From assembly GCA_000149265.1 (NCBI GenBank), contig CH002672.1, positions 769,076 to 833,075 on the forward strand: a DNA stretch of 64,000 bases. The letters run 5' to 3'. The notes beneath the pieces are model-generated. The model did no database searches and had not been told where the DNA came from. It saw nothing but the letters and a program-made list of their open reading frames with translations. Position numbers and translations under genes: made by a program. This document shows positions 9,953 through 19,939 of the stretch, piece after piece (position 1 is the first letter of the stretch; the number at the start of each line of letters is the position of its first letter). Source of the stretch: Ciona savignyi (Eukaryota > Chordata > Ascidiacea > Phlebobranchia > Cionidae).

Positions 9953-11483
9953 TATACTGAACTATCATTTGTGAAATTACACAGGGAAACATACACGGTA
10001 TAACGGAGAAATACCTTAAGTTGCCGTTAAACTTACATTAATCGAATTAAAAAGAAATTGAGATTAAAAAATATAAATCCAAATTGATAAAATTAAAACC
10101 TTGACTAAAACTGTGCAAGCACGACTCCGTACTAAGATAAGAGGGAGCCGGCTTTACTGCCTTTACATGATCAAAATAAGAAAAGAAAAACCCCTAAAAT
10201 GAAATTCCACTAGTGGTTAAAACAAAATCGGGCATTAAAATAAATTAGGTACAAATTAGTTATTGCACTATATTTATGTAAAAAAGAGTTTATGTGCATA
10301 ACAATAATGTACTTAATAAATACGGTGTAGTAACTTATTTCAGTTAGATAAACACGAATATCCTATCCTATCCTAGTAATATATATGTATACATTAGCCT
10401 ATATATAGCCTATATAAAAAAGGAAATGACCCACGGGAATAAACAGGAATATCCTATCTGATGACATTAAAGTTTATCCCCGTGAATGGGAAAACCAAGG
10501 GCGTTATCACACGGGCACTCATCAGATCACCTCGCACCCACCGTCGGGTTACCGAAGCTAGTGCAGTGTGATGTGTATGATTCACACTTCAACTGTGTTC
10601 AGGCAATGTCCGTTAAAAGCCAAACCATGACACATGCATTGGAAAATAAGGCAAAACTAACAAAAAACATACTTTAAAAAAGATATAATATTAAATATAG
10701 CGGGAGCAGTCACCATGCTTAAGCGAAAAAAACAATAATGCGGAAACAAATATGAATAAGAATATATTATTTATTTTAAAATTACTTCTCATGTGTCAAT
10801 AACGTATTTTGAAATATCAACCAAATTAGCCCTTCAAATCCCTGACTGCGATAACGACCAACAAACCCAATAAATTGCAGAAAAACAAGTTTGTTTCGTT
10901 TTTCAAAGCTGTCGGGAATTCCCCGTTGATTTACACAAGAATTTATTTTACTATGTCGTAACAACGTGAACTTATATTCCCAAACTTTTTAACTTGATTA
11001 AATAACTCAATCTTGGACATATTGGGCAACAAAACATGCTAGAAAACTAAAAATTTACAAATCGTATAGTGTGTCGCCCTTTTCGCTAATTTTGACCTTA
11101 GATTTAGAACACGTATTATACGACAACGTCCAGTTACTGACCAGTCCATTATACTCACTTATCAGGTTTTGCACCGTGACTCGTAATACGTTAACAAACC
11201 TCGCCCTGTTAGCAAATAATGTACAGTGTAACATATTCACTAAGCTTAAGATTATTAAACGAGGATTATGTAAATATGTTTAATCAGACGTGCCTAAAAG
11301 AGAATAAGTCCTTATAAAGAAGTCAAAATTTCCTCTTTAGAAGTGGACCTTAAACTAAGGTTATATATTTTATTAGCAAACAAAGTCACGCGCGTATAGT
11401 TTAGACGGGTGATGTGTTGCTCATGCAAAAGTAAATGTTTGTAAATACAGGGGCGTGACCAAAACAGCATCTTGGACTAAACT
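9953..11483. other. Intergenic DNA with a SINE
   Basis: AT-rich spacer between the two plus-strand small-protein genes. It holds the SINE at 10,440-10,640 and short TATCC repeats near 10,360. No gene seen. Confidence 0.4.
10440..10640 (-). repeat. tRNA-derived SINE, partial
   Basis: TTTATCCCCGTGAATGGGAA, CCGTCGGGTTACCG, AGTGCAGTGTG and TTCAGGCAATGTCCGTTAA occur in the same order as in the longest copy (61,393-61,680). The tRNA-like head is missing. Confidence 0.6.
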
Positions 11484-11492
11484 TATATATAG
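11484..11492 (+). promoter_or_regulatory. TATA box of the cysteine-rich secreted gene
   Basis: TATATATAG lies 36-44 bases upstream of the ATG at 11528, allowing a short 5' UTR. Confidence 0.4.
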
Positions 11493-11527
11493 GCCCGCTC
11501 ATGCTGGTTTTAAAAGCAAATTTAAAA

Positions 11528-11624
11528 ATGCTGCGAAACATTTTGTTGTTGGCGTTAACACTTTGCGTAGCCGAATCTATGGTAGCACCGCAAACGCTCA
11601 CCCTCTTCAGAGAATTCGTTACCG
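11528..11624 (+). CDS. Exon 1 of a ten-cysteine secreted protein
   Basis: First of four exons (11528-11624, 12178-12312, 13022-13183, 13629-13678) that join in phase to a 147-residue protein. MLRNILLLALTLCVAES is a signal peptide, probably cleaved after AES. A GTAAGT donor follows at phase 1. The mature protein has ten cysteines (about residues 46, 50, 54, 66, 96, 102, 114, 122, 125, 130), an even number consistent with disulfide bonding. I do not recognise the family. By inference it is an extracellular peptide, precursor or toxin-like scaffold, and lineage-specific. No transmembrane segment follows the signal. Confidence 0.75.
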
Positions 11625-12177
11625 GTAAGTGTAATTGTTGCGTTTTTCTAGAGAACCTTTGCTTTAATATAAAGGTATAATGTATAGTTGTGTGTCGTTT
11701 ATTGGATTTGTACCGTTTATTAACCTAAAACTTTATATTTTCAAGTTAGACAAATTCGTATTGTATATTTTAGGCTTGCATATTTAAATTCCTGAATTTT
11801 TTTTGGTGCATGTTCTTCTTTCAATTTTTTTATCATATATATATACATGAACTGAAATAATTATTTCAGCGTTTTAAGGTATTTTTTATAATTTATAAAT
11901 AAGAATTTAAAAATAAAAAATATATATGAGGTAAGAAGTATTAATAAAAATACAGTGATTTAGCGTTTTAGGGTAAATTGTTGTCATTAATCAATCTAAG
12001 GCAATTTACTTCAATTTGCATGCGCAGAACTGCAGGAAGTAGTGAAGGATTACTTTAGTGTATATCTATATTATATATAAAACGTAGTATTAATTAAAAG
12101 TTTATTATTCACGCATTTAAAAGCAAGGTCTTTAAAATTATTAACCTAACTAAACCAATTTACATTTGGACGCGCAG
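11625..12177 (+). other. Intron 1 of the cysteine-rich gene
   Basis: AT-rich intron with a duplicated copy of the exon 2 acceptor region at 12,000-12,052. Confidence 0.6.
12000..12052 (+). pseudogene. Duplicated exon 2 start within intron 1
   Basis: CAATTTACTTCAATTTGCAT then GCGCAGAACTGCAGGAAGTA repeats the acceptor and first codons of true exon 2 (CAATTTACATTTGG then GCGCAGAACTACGGGAAGTC). Read in the same phase it gives ELQEVVKDYF and soon a stop, with no cysteines. It is a partial tandem duplication that keeps a usable-looking acceptor. Confidence 0.55.
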
Positions 12178-12312
12178 AACTACGGGAAGTCGTGGAAGAT
12201 CTTCAAGATGATAATTGTTCCGGGAAATGTATGAATCATTGTGATTGGCCTCAGCATATGGGGGGAATGTCGGAGTGTGTTCATCAAGTCTTGCGGGACA
12301 CGTCGACTTTGC
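12178..12312 (+). CDS. Exon 2 of the ten-cysteine secreted protein
   Basis: Acceptor GCGCAG precedes 12178 and donor GTGAGT follows 12312. The exon enters at phase 1 and leaves at phase 1, so its 135 bp length is frame-neutral. It encodes LREVVEDLQDDNCSGKC then MNHCDWPQHMGGMSEC, supplying four cysteines spaced C-x3-C-x3-C-x11-C. Confidence 0.75.
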
Positions 12313-12356
12313 GTGAGTGGTTGAAATGTTTTTCATTAACATAGGATTAAATGTTC

Positions 12357-12445
12357 ATGTTTATCCCAGTGAACGGAAAAACCAAGGGGGTTAAAACACG
12401 AGCAATCGCACTTATGCTCATAGAATTATTGGACAAAAGCATTAA
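12357..12445 (-). repeat. SINE fragment
   Basis: GTTTATCCCAGTGAACGGAA, AACCAAGGGGGTTAAAACAC and GCTCATAGAATTATTGG match the tail-side consensus of the SINE. Confidence 0.5.
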
Positions 12446-12744
12446 AAACAACTAACTAATCAATTTTCTTTCGACAAATGACAAAAAAGAAATAACTCGA
12501 ACATATAACCAACGAAACAAGTAGGCGATGAGTACGAGGTGTGAGACAAATGCTTTTCGGTCGCTGCGTTTGCCATTTACGAGATTATATAATGAATTCA
12601 AGACAGACTTGCGCTCGCAAAGTTGGATATTTCTTATTAGTTGGCGCGTAGCCCATATGTCTATATCCACCAAAAACGACAGTTTTGTATGGATATAAAA
12701 TTTACACAAATTTACATTTTTATTCCGACCGATTAGCTTTGTAA

Positions 12745-12855
12745 GCTATTGTGTCATCTTTTAGACGAAGGTTTGCAGGTCGAAAACGGGTACCTAGCCA
12801 GTCGGTTGTGTCCTTGGGCAAAGAATGTAGCGGACATTGCCTAAACCCAGAGAAA
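12745..12855 (+). repeat. SINE fragment
   Basis: GACGAAGGTTTGCAGGTCG, AGCCAGTCGGTTGTGTCCTT and GCGGACATTGCCTAAACCCA follow the head-to-body order of the SINE. Confidence 0.55.
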
Positions 12856-13021
12856 AATGGGTTTTAAAAGAACGAAATTTGAAAGAACGTCATAATCATA
12901 CATAACACACTAAGATCTCCCGTAACCCGACGATGGGCGCAAGGTCATCTGACGAGTGCCTTTGTAATAACGCTTTTTGCTCCAATCACGGCGTAAACAT
13001 AAATATTTCCTATTCCTTCAG

Positions 13022-13183
13022 CAATGGAGGCAAACGTACATGACCGACTTCAAAGTTTGAACGAAGTTTGGGACTGCAGCCGAGCCCACCCCTGTCAGAA
13101 TCAAGGCTCAACTACCGATATCCTGGCTTGTATGCAGGATAAATTAAACAAATGTCACGGTTGTGTGGAAGCAAATTGCGATG
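13022..13183 (+). CDS. Exon 3 of the ten-cysteine secreted protein
   Basis: Acceptor CCTTCAG precedes 13022 and donor GTGAGT follows 13183. It enters and leaves at phase 1, frame-neutral at 162 bp. It encodes MEANVHDRLQSLNEVWDC then SRAHPCQNQG, LACMQDKLNKCHGC and VEANC, giving six cysteines. Exons 2 and 3 both pair an amphipathic helix-like stretch with a cysteine cluster, so they may be two diverged copies of one module. Confidence 0.75.
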
Positions 13184-13628
13184 GTGAGTTATCTTATGCC
13201 TTGTACGTTGAAAACATGCAGTATATAGGTAGGTATATAGGTGATTGTCGGTTCTGCACTAAAATATAGAAATATGGAACAAAAATGCAGAAATTGAATA
13301 CAAAGCAAGTTAAAAATTATTTGTAAACCACGTTATCTTTAAAGGGGTTATAGTGATTAGTAACAATTTCGGCATTCCCATAGTTTTAGACTTGCTTTGG
13401 TTATATTAGATATATGAATTTCTGTAGTTACATATTTTCGTATTTCAGTATTGTTTGATGACTATAACGTGGCTTACGTTAGTCAGTAAAGGTGTTGTGG
13501 AATAATGGAGAAAAACGTTCCAAAAAATAGTATTCTGACAAATACGTTATCAAACCCCCCTAGATTTATCCACCCCTAAATAATCTATGGAAGTATAAAT
13601 TTTAACAATATACACTCTTTGTTTGTAG
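13184..13628 (+). other. Intron 3 of the cysteine-rich gene
   Basis: AT-rich, no repeats or coding segments recognised. Confidence 0.5.
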
Positions 13629-13678
13629 ACCATGGCGGACACACCGAAAATGGAGACACTCGACTTCACATTGATTAA
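13629..13678 (+). CDS. Exon 4 (terminal) of the ten-cysteine secreted protein
   Basis: Acceptor GTTTGTAG precedes 13629. Phase 1 entry gives DHGGHTENGDTRLHID and then TAA at 13676-13678. This hydrophilic, histidine-bearing tail has no cysteine. Confidence 0.65.
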
Positions 13679-13741
13679 TGACAATCGTTCGTTTTACTGT
13701 CAAAGTAATTAATTTATTTCGCATATCACACAGTACGTCCC

Positions 13742-13747
13742 AATAAA
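13742..13747 (+). promoter_or_regulatory. Poly(A) signal AATAAA
   Basis: 64 bases after the stop of the cysteine-rich gene and in the right place for its 3' end. Confidence 0.55.
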
Positions 13748-13857
13748 AGTTTCGTATTATTTGCCCGGCTACAATTTTGTGGTCAAATCTGATAGAATAT
13801 TAATTCTAGAACAATAAATGCTAAGAAGAAATCATTTGTCCCAGTTTTTAAAAATGG

Positions 13858-13960
13858 CAAAAGAATATAATCACGACACAGAAATGGGAAGACAGAAAGA
13901 CAAAAACGAACAGTCGTTAAAACACGTCATTAAAACAAGGATATAATTTAATAAATATAG
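13858..13960 (+). repeat. Left half of a split interspersed repeat
   Basis: AACAGTCGTTAAAACACGTC leads to AATAAATATAG, where the family copy at 1,425-1,580 would continue with CGGATACGGCCG. That continuation is found instead at 16,580, after a 2.6 kb insertion. Confidence 0.7.
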
Positions 13961-14420
13961 GAGGCGTTCAACTAATTATTTTCCCTATCTCTCCAATGCA
14001 AACTGACCTCACAAAAACGACTGTCACTCAAAATCCTGACATAGGAAGTCTTAGATTTTTTCACAATTTAAAATTGAAGCTTGGATCTGCAACCTAAACT
14101 CAAAACCCTACAAAATTTTGTTTAAAAATTTTGAGCCCATACCCCTTCGTACATCGGCAACTTTTTTCCAACAAAACAGCTAGCAGATGCACATTCAACA
14201 CCTTTATTTTACAAAGCACTGCTCCACGATTACAAAACTTTACAGCTAAACGAGAACACCGGCGCGCAGCCTAGCACATGCTGCTTTCAACAAAACAAAC
14301 ATTGGGGAATCACCACCATTGTTACTCAGCAAAACACTAGTTTAAAAACAATGACTCATGGAGGGTACCACTCGTCACATCCTGCCGTTCATAGAGGTCT
14401 TAATTGGTTATACGCCATCT
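13961..14420. repeat. Left terminal direct repeat
   Basis: Begins GAGGCGTTCAACTAATTATT and ends TTATACGCCATCT. The short inverted pair GGCGT/ACGCC lies near its two ends. It matches 16120-16579 at a constant offset of 2159. Confidence 0.85.
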
Positions 14421-14685
14421 TGGAAACGGTGACCGTTCCAGTTTGGTTTAAACTGTTTGAACTTACTAGTAGAGGTCATTCTGTGAGACTCCGGTCCAAA
14501 TTTTAACCGTTTCGGTTGACTGCTTCGGCTATTACAGGCCTTCGACTGAAGGGTGGTCATTCTGTAGATTTCATTTGGCGACAGCGTCACTGGTGATGAC
14601 TGAAACTCTTCGTACACATTAAAATTCACTGCTTGATGTTCCACAAGTTTCAGCACATTTTTTCACTGTAATTTGAAAGGTTTAA

Positions 14686-15567
14686 CCCTTTAACTGCCGC
14701 TGTCGACTCAAGTCGACAGCGCCAAAAATTACATAAGTAAAAAAGTATATGGCCGATTTTGATCAGTGAGATGGCGCTGGAGAGCTGAATAATTTCTGCG
14801 TTTACCAATATAAGATGATATATAGGTTTGCATTTGATATTTTTTAGTTATTTGAGTTTAAAAAATGTATACATATATGTGTGATTTTTAGTTGTATTAA
14901 TTAGTTTTAATTTTGATTTTAGTCCCCGATTAGTTGATAACTATTGTCGTCATGGTTCGCTTGTTTAGTTTGAAAACAATCCTTTCGTTTTTCGCTTGTA
15001 CATTTTGGATTAGGCTATTTTTTGAGCTCATGGAGGGTAAAAACAGGTATTCTGTTGAAGAAACTGCCCTTTTGTTGGCTGATAATGATTCTGGAAGCAC
15101 TTGTGCTTCATTTTCGAGTAGTTCTAGCCATGAAGAACCTTTTTGAAGCTGTTTTGCAGCAGTTTTGTTTTCCTGTGGCTATGTGTTTGTGTTTCATTGA
15201 GCGATTGCAAAAAAAAAAAAATTGGATTTGCGTATTACGACGTCATCAGTCAAGTTTTGACGTCATCACAAAAAGTGTAGTACAAACATGTTCCAAAGAT
15301 AATCATAAATAACTTTGCTACATACTGTTTTGTTTGTAAATGAAAAAAAAAGATGGTTTTTGTTGATCTAAATAGAAACACATGACGTCATTGCCCAATG
15401 CATGACGTCATCAACATTTTAATAATGTTAAAAAAAAGAAAATTTATTACTGAACAACTTTTCTGTTGATCATATAATGCTAACATCAATAGTTTTTTGA
15501 ACAGAAGCTTCTAACCTAAGGTGACTTAGCCAAAAAATGACCTAAAAAACAGCCGGCAGTTAAAGGG
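14686..15567. mobile_element. piggyBac-like non-autonomous element
   Basis: Perfect 14 bp inverted ends, CCCTTTAACTGCCG at 14686 and CGGCAGTTAAAGGG at 15567, sit between TTAA target copies (14682-14685 and 15568-15571), the hallmark of the piggyBac superfamily. A subterminal 11 bp inverted repeat with a 2 bp spacer, around GTCGACTCAAGTCGAC, lies at 14699-14722. An open frame from 15030 encodes MEGKNRYSVEETALLLADND followed by a serine run, which resembles the acidic, serine-rich N-terminus of piggyBac transposases. The catalytic region is absent, so it cannot move by itself. Confidence 0.8.
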
Positions 15568-16119
15568 TTAAAGTCCATAACCAGGGTACAAATAGTTGTT
15601 TTTGAGTAAAAACACACACCCAATGTCACCTTTGAGCCTCTATGACCACATTTTGTCCGCCTCCACTTCTTTCACCAATGTTTGACAATCAAGGATGGTT
15701 AGGATTGGTAAGTTTTTATATCTTCTGTATGCATAAGTGTCCAACAACACATCTAGGCCTTCACACCTGCCCAAAAATTGAAAAATATGAAAAAAAGGTA
15801 CACATGTGGATACCAAGAGGAGTACATTTTTCAGTCCTATATAACAAATCGGATTAACAGTCTGTATCGAAAGATTGTCTGGTATTTATAAAAGCCATTC
15901 GAAGTTAGGTTCTTGAAAAAATATCCGAACGACCCTCTACCGGAGTGAAAATAACAAAAAATTAGAAAAAATGACTAATTAATTACTTTGCTAATTAGCA
16001 TAAGTAATTAAGTGTAAGATTTTAGACCAACAGTTGACTAGTAACATTTATCCACACTCAAATTTCTATAAATTTGGAGATTTTGGCAAAAAATTCAAAA
16101 TAGCCCGTTTTTCATTTAG

Positions 16120-16579
16120 GAGGCGTTCAACTAATTATTTTCCCTATCTCTCCAATGCAAACTGACCTCACAAAAACGACTGTCACTCAAAATCCTGACA
16201 TAGGAAGTCTTATATTTTTTTACAATTTAAAATTGAAGCTTGGATCTGCAACCTAAACTCAAAACCCTACAAAATTTTGTTTAAAAATTTTGAGCCCATA
16301 CCCCTTCGTACATCGGCAACTTTTTTCCAACAAAACAGCTAGCAGATGCACATTCAACACCTTTATTTTACAAAGCACTGCTCCACGATTACAAAACTTT
16401 ACAGCTAAACGAGAACACCGGCGCGCAGCCTAGCACATGCTGCTTTCAACAAAACAAACATTGGGGAATCACCACCATTGTTACTCAGCAAAACACTAGT
16501 TTAAAAACAATGACTCATGGAGGGTACCACTCGTCACATCCTGCCGTTCATAGAGGTCTTAATTGGTTATACGCCATCT
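16120..16579. repeat. Right terminal direct repeat
   Basis: Differs from the left copy only near 16,211-16,219 (G to T and C to T), which suggests a fairly recent insertion. Confidence 0.85.
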
Positions 16580-16680
16580 ATAGCGGATGCGGCCGCCAAA
16601 CTTAGGCGAAAGAACAATATCAAGCAATTAAAATTTAATTAAAACCGAACGATATAGAGCCCTAAAGAAGATTGTGCGGT
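16580..16680 (+). repeat. Right half of the split interspersed repeat
   Basis: ATAGCGGATGCGGCCGCCAA then ACTTAGG continues the left half at 13,858-13,960 after the duplicated ATAG. Confidence 0.7.
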
Positions 16681-17836
16681 AAAGTGCGACCTAACTGTAT
16701 CTAACGCGGTAAAATGAAAAATATAATAAACAATTCAAGCAAACGGAAATACAGTGGAGGAATATTAAAATTAGCCCAATTATTCTTCGTAAAAGAAGGA
16801 ATAAACTAATTAAAAAAGGAATAAACTAATTAAAGGAGGAAAAACGCAGTAGTTAAAACACGTTGTTGAATACTTATACTAAAGCGTAGGGGGACGGACA
16901 CACATTCGCTTTTTGATGCAAATCACTGCAATCATCAACCCTATAAGAATTAGGCATCTTGGTGGGATAATGTACTCTAAGAGTTTTGTTTCTGCTGTAA
17001 ATTCAGATAGAGAGGATTAGTGAATAAATGAAAAGTTGGATCATATACCGTGGACGATATTTTACACAGTGCGAAACTTATTTACTGAGCTCAGGCAATG
17101 TTCGTTAAGTGCCTAGTTCCAGAACACAATCGACTAGCAACCAGTTTTGAACCTTCTAGGCGACGTACTTATACGACAGATTAAAAATGAGTGTCGCTTA
17201 AGCTAAGAGTTTGTCGATACAATTTAAAGATCATTATGGGATAGATACTAACAATCACAATTTAATGTACGAAGACAAGCACAGACTACAACCCGGTAAA
17301 AACCCAACGCATCTACCTAATAAGATATCAATAATTGCAATCAATGGCCTTTTGCAGTAGGTGGACGGTGACAAGATGATCTTTGCCGTACTGGGATTCT
17401 TGGGATTATTTAACCGCTAGGTGGTGGTAAAGGGGTGTTAAAACAAGCGTAAGGATGGTTAATTGTTTTACGCGATCGATGAGTTAATCGATTTCTATAT
17501 GAAAACGGTCTCAATAACTATAACTTTTTGGGTGAGAAACTTTGGCACCTAAAAACAAAAAGGTTACCGGAGTGCGAAACGAGTCGATAGTCCGATCGGT
17601 AATAGCAAAACTTTAATATATTGAAGCTGGCTAAAATACTAAACCAAATCTCCTGAGACGTTTGTTTTTAATTTAACCTCTCTTTATAGAAATCTTTTTA
17701 ACAATTACTAAAAATGACGTGTCGGCTTGTAATAAGATACGCTATTAAATGTCTAACCGTCCTCACGCCCGTTTATACATTTGCATATTTTCCGATTTAG
17801 CGAGCTAATTTTCGTGCTGATCAATGGTAGTGGTTT
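16681..17836. other. Intergenic DNA with degraded repeats
   Basis: Holds another worn ACAGTCGTTAAAAC-family copy (about 16,800-16,900) and a SINE piece (about 17,090-17,175: CAGGCAATGTTCGTTAAGTG). No gene seen. Confidence 0.45.
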
Positions 17837-18105
17837 TGTTACATGTTTTATCTTGATATGTGTTTTGGTGCGTGCGCTGATTGCTTGAGGATAATCAACT
17901 CTTTGACCTGTAGCATGTATCGTTCGTTATCTTACCCGCCAAAAACCGTTAGAGTTTACCGCCTATTTGCTTTTAAATGTGACCACTGCATTGTGTTTTG
18001 GTTGACTTGTAATTTTATGCTGCTTACGTGAATACAAGCATTTTATATATACTGAGGAAAGCTGCTGACTGCAGGTTATCGAGACCCTGCCCAAAAAGTG
18101 TAACA
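17837..18105 (+). repeat. 5' LTR
   Basis: 269 bp with 7 bp inverted ends TGTTACA/TGTAACA. It differs from the 3' LTR only in GACTGCAGG versus GACTACAGG. Confidence 0.95.
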
Positions 18106-18125
18106 ACTGGAGACCACAGAGGACC
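18106..18125 (+). promoter_or_regulatory. Putative primer-binding site
   Basis: TGGAGACCACAGAGGACC begins two bases after the 5' LTR. The leading TGG would pair with a tRNA CCA end. The tRNA was not identified. Confidence 0.5.
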
Positions 18126-18174
18126 TGTAGTGCAGCAGAGAAGTTTTATTTTTTATTGGTGTTTTATCTGGAAG

Positions 18175-19776
18175 ATGAATTTTTTTTACCCAGCCCCGAA
18201 GTATGTGGTGGGAGAAGATTTTAATTCATTTTTATCGTCTTTTGAAGGCTTTTGTAATAGTGTTGCTGCAACCGAAGCAGCCAGAAGATATGGTTTTCTT
18301 TCCAGCCTTCCGGACGAAACTAAGTTCGAAATGGAAGATGCCGAAGCACCATTGTACAATTGCACATACGACCAGTTAAAAGAACGTGCAACCGCTGTCA
18401 CGTGCTCGACTGCAAGAACGAGAAATGCTCGGCAGAAACTGTTTCAACGCGCACAAGCCATCGGTGAATCTAACCGAAGTTTTATTACAGCCGTTTTAAA
18501 CCTGGGAAAAATGGCTTATCCAAAGGAAACGGACATTACAACACAAAACGAGGTAATGTTTAATGTATTTACAAGCGGCCTTAGAAATAGACAACAGGCA
18601 GAGAGAATTTTGCGGGAACATCCTGGCTCGGCAACCCCAAAGTTTTTGGATGTCGCCAAGGCCCTGCTTTCCTCCGAGGGCATTCTCCAACCACAGCCCA
18701 CAGTAGCTGCGTTGCGAGACGAGCGACCTGCGATCAAAAGCGACGAGATTGATCAACTAAAAATGATGATTAAAGAGTTGCAAAAAGATCTTCAGCAACT
18801 AAAAATATCCAGAAATCTAACTGATCAGGGTGAACAGTTTGCTCAACAACGATTTTGCCAGCGAAATGAAACTGTAAGATCATGTTACCGCTGCGGAAAA
18901 CCTGGCCATATTAGTCGTTACTGCCGTGTTAACTTGAACCAGAGAAATAGCCACAACATGCGACCCATGCACTCTGACGGAAATGTTACAACCTACCGAT
19001 TGAATACCGTATTCAATGAACACCACAGGTATGCATGCATTAATGTGGGTGGTACGCCAGTATCCGCTCTGGTAGACACGGGAGCATCGATAACTGCGAT
19101 GTCGAGCGAATTTTATTCACGATGCGAGCTCAAATCTCAACTACATCCGTGCAACGAAAGTGAATCATTTGTCGGTGCTGGTGGCAATAAAATAAGTACG
19201 ATTGGGACTTTTAATGTCACAATTCAAGTTGCGCAAACAAAAATGGTTGCAAAGGTATATGTAGCAAACAGCTTGACGGAAGATGTCATACTGGGAAGAA
19301 ATTTTTTACAGGATGGTCGCTGTGTTGTGGACTACAAATTAATGACTCTGTCATCTGGAGGTGGCGCGGTACCACTTACTACGAAACCAGGTATGGTCAA
19401 TAGCTGCAATATATGCCTGATTGAAAATGTAAGAATACCTGCCTACACGGAAGTATCAATACCATGTTCTGTGGACGCTGAGTTAAATTTCTTGAACAGC
19501 GACATATTTGTTGAAAGATGTTCGTCATTACTTGATAAGTACGAAATTTTAAGCGCTACTTATATTACTAAACCAATTCAAAACAAGCCTGTCGTACGTG
19601 CAAGACTGGCAAACTTCACCTCCGTCCCAAAATTTCTGCCAGCTGGTATTTGTGTTGGTAAAGCTATCCCAATTGTTGGAGAAAATGTAAACTACACTAA
19701 ACGGTTATTCTTTCTGCAGTATTTCTGGGTTAGACAGATCTGCATCCACCGAAGAGTATTCAGGCAACGTGACTGA
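18175..19776 (+). CDS. Gag and aspartic protease of the gypsy element
   Basis: The frame runs from the LTR, but the first sensible start outside it is the ATG at 18175 (MNFFYPAPKYVVGEDF), giving 534 residues. The N-terminal half is a capsid-like gag region. A nucleocapsid zinc knuckle C-x2-C-x4-H-x4-C (CYRCGKPGHISRYC) lies at about 237-250. The retropepsin active site ALVDTGAS has its catalytic Asp near 301, and the second protease motif ILGRNF lies near 373. The last 30 or so residues look out of frame relative to related elements, so a frameshift probably precedes the stop at 19776. Gag packages the RNA; protease matures the polyprotein. Confidence 0.9.
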   Translation: MNFFYPAPKYVVGEDFNSFLSSFEGFCNSVAATEAARRYGFLSSLPDETKFEMEDAEAPLYNCTYDQLKERATAVTCSTARTRNARQKLFQRAQAIGESNRSFITAVLNLGKMAYPKETDITTQNEVMFNVFTSGLRNRQQAERILREHPGSATPKFLDVAKALLSSEGILQPQPTVAALRDERPAIKSDEIDQLKMMIKELQKDLQQLKISRNLTDQGEQFAQQRFCQRNETVRSCYRCGKPGHISRYCRVNLNQRNSHNMRPMHSDGNVTTYRLNTVFNEHHRYACINVGGTPVSALVDTGASITAMSSEFYSRCELKSQLHPCNESESFVGAGGNKISTIGTFNVTIQVAQTKMVAKVYVANSLTEDVILGRNFLQDGRCVVDYKLMTLSSGGGAVPLTTKPGMVNSCNICLIENVRIPAYTEVSIPCSVDAELNFLNSDIFVERCSSLLDKYEILSATYITKPIQNKPVVRARLANFTSVPKFLPAGICVGKAIPIVGENVNYTKRLFFLQYFWVRQICIHRRVFRQRD

Positions 19777-19939
19777 ACTCCTCAAGCAACTGAACATTGA
19801 TTCCGCTCCATTAAATGAAGTATGAGCGTGCTGCCTTGATTGAAGTTGTGGCGGAAACGTTCCGCAGCGTTCTCATTATCTGGGGCGTGAAACTGGAGTC
19901 ACCCACCTTGTACAGCATTCTATTGATACCGGTGACACA

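Larger units (their letters stand above)
12313..13021 (+). other. Intron 2 of the cysteine-rich gene
   Basis: Contains two SINE pieces in opposite orientations (12,357-12,445 and 12,745-12,855). No other coding segment supported. Confidence 0.6.
13961..16579. mobile_element. Unclassified element with 460 bp terminal direct repeats
   Basis: Identical except for two bases, the segments 13961-14420 and 16120-16579 flank a 1.7 kb core that now also carries an 882 bp piggyBac-like insertion. The flanks ATAG (13957-13960) and ATAG (16580-16583) are a 4 bp target duplication, or TATAG if the ambiguous T is counted. The left terminal repeat is followed at once by TGGAAACGGTGACC, which starts with TGG like a tRNA primer-binding site, so a TRIM-type LTR element is possible. 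Against this, the repeats do not run TG...CA and no polypurine tract precedes the right copy. A minus-strand open frame (14656-14408, MLKLVEHQAVNFNVYEEF and on) lies in the core; I do not recognise it. Confidence 0.7.
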
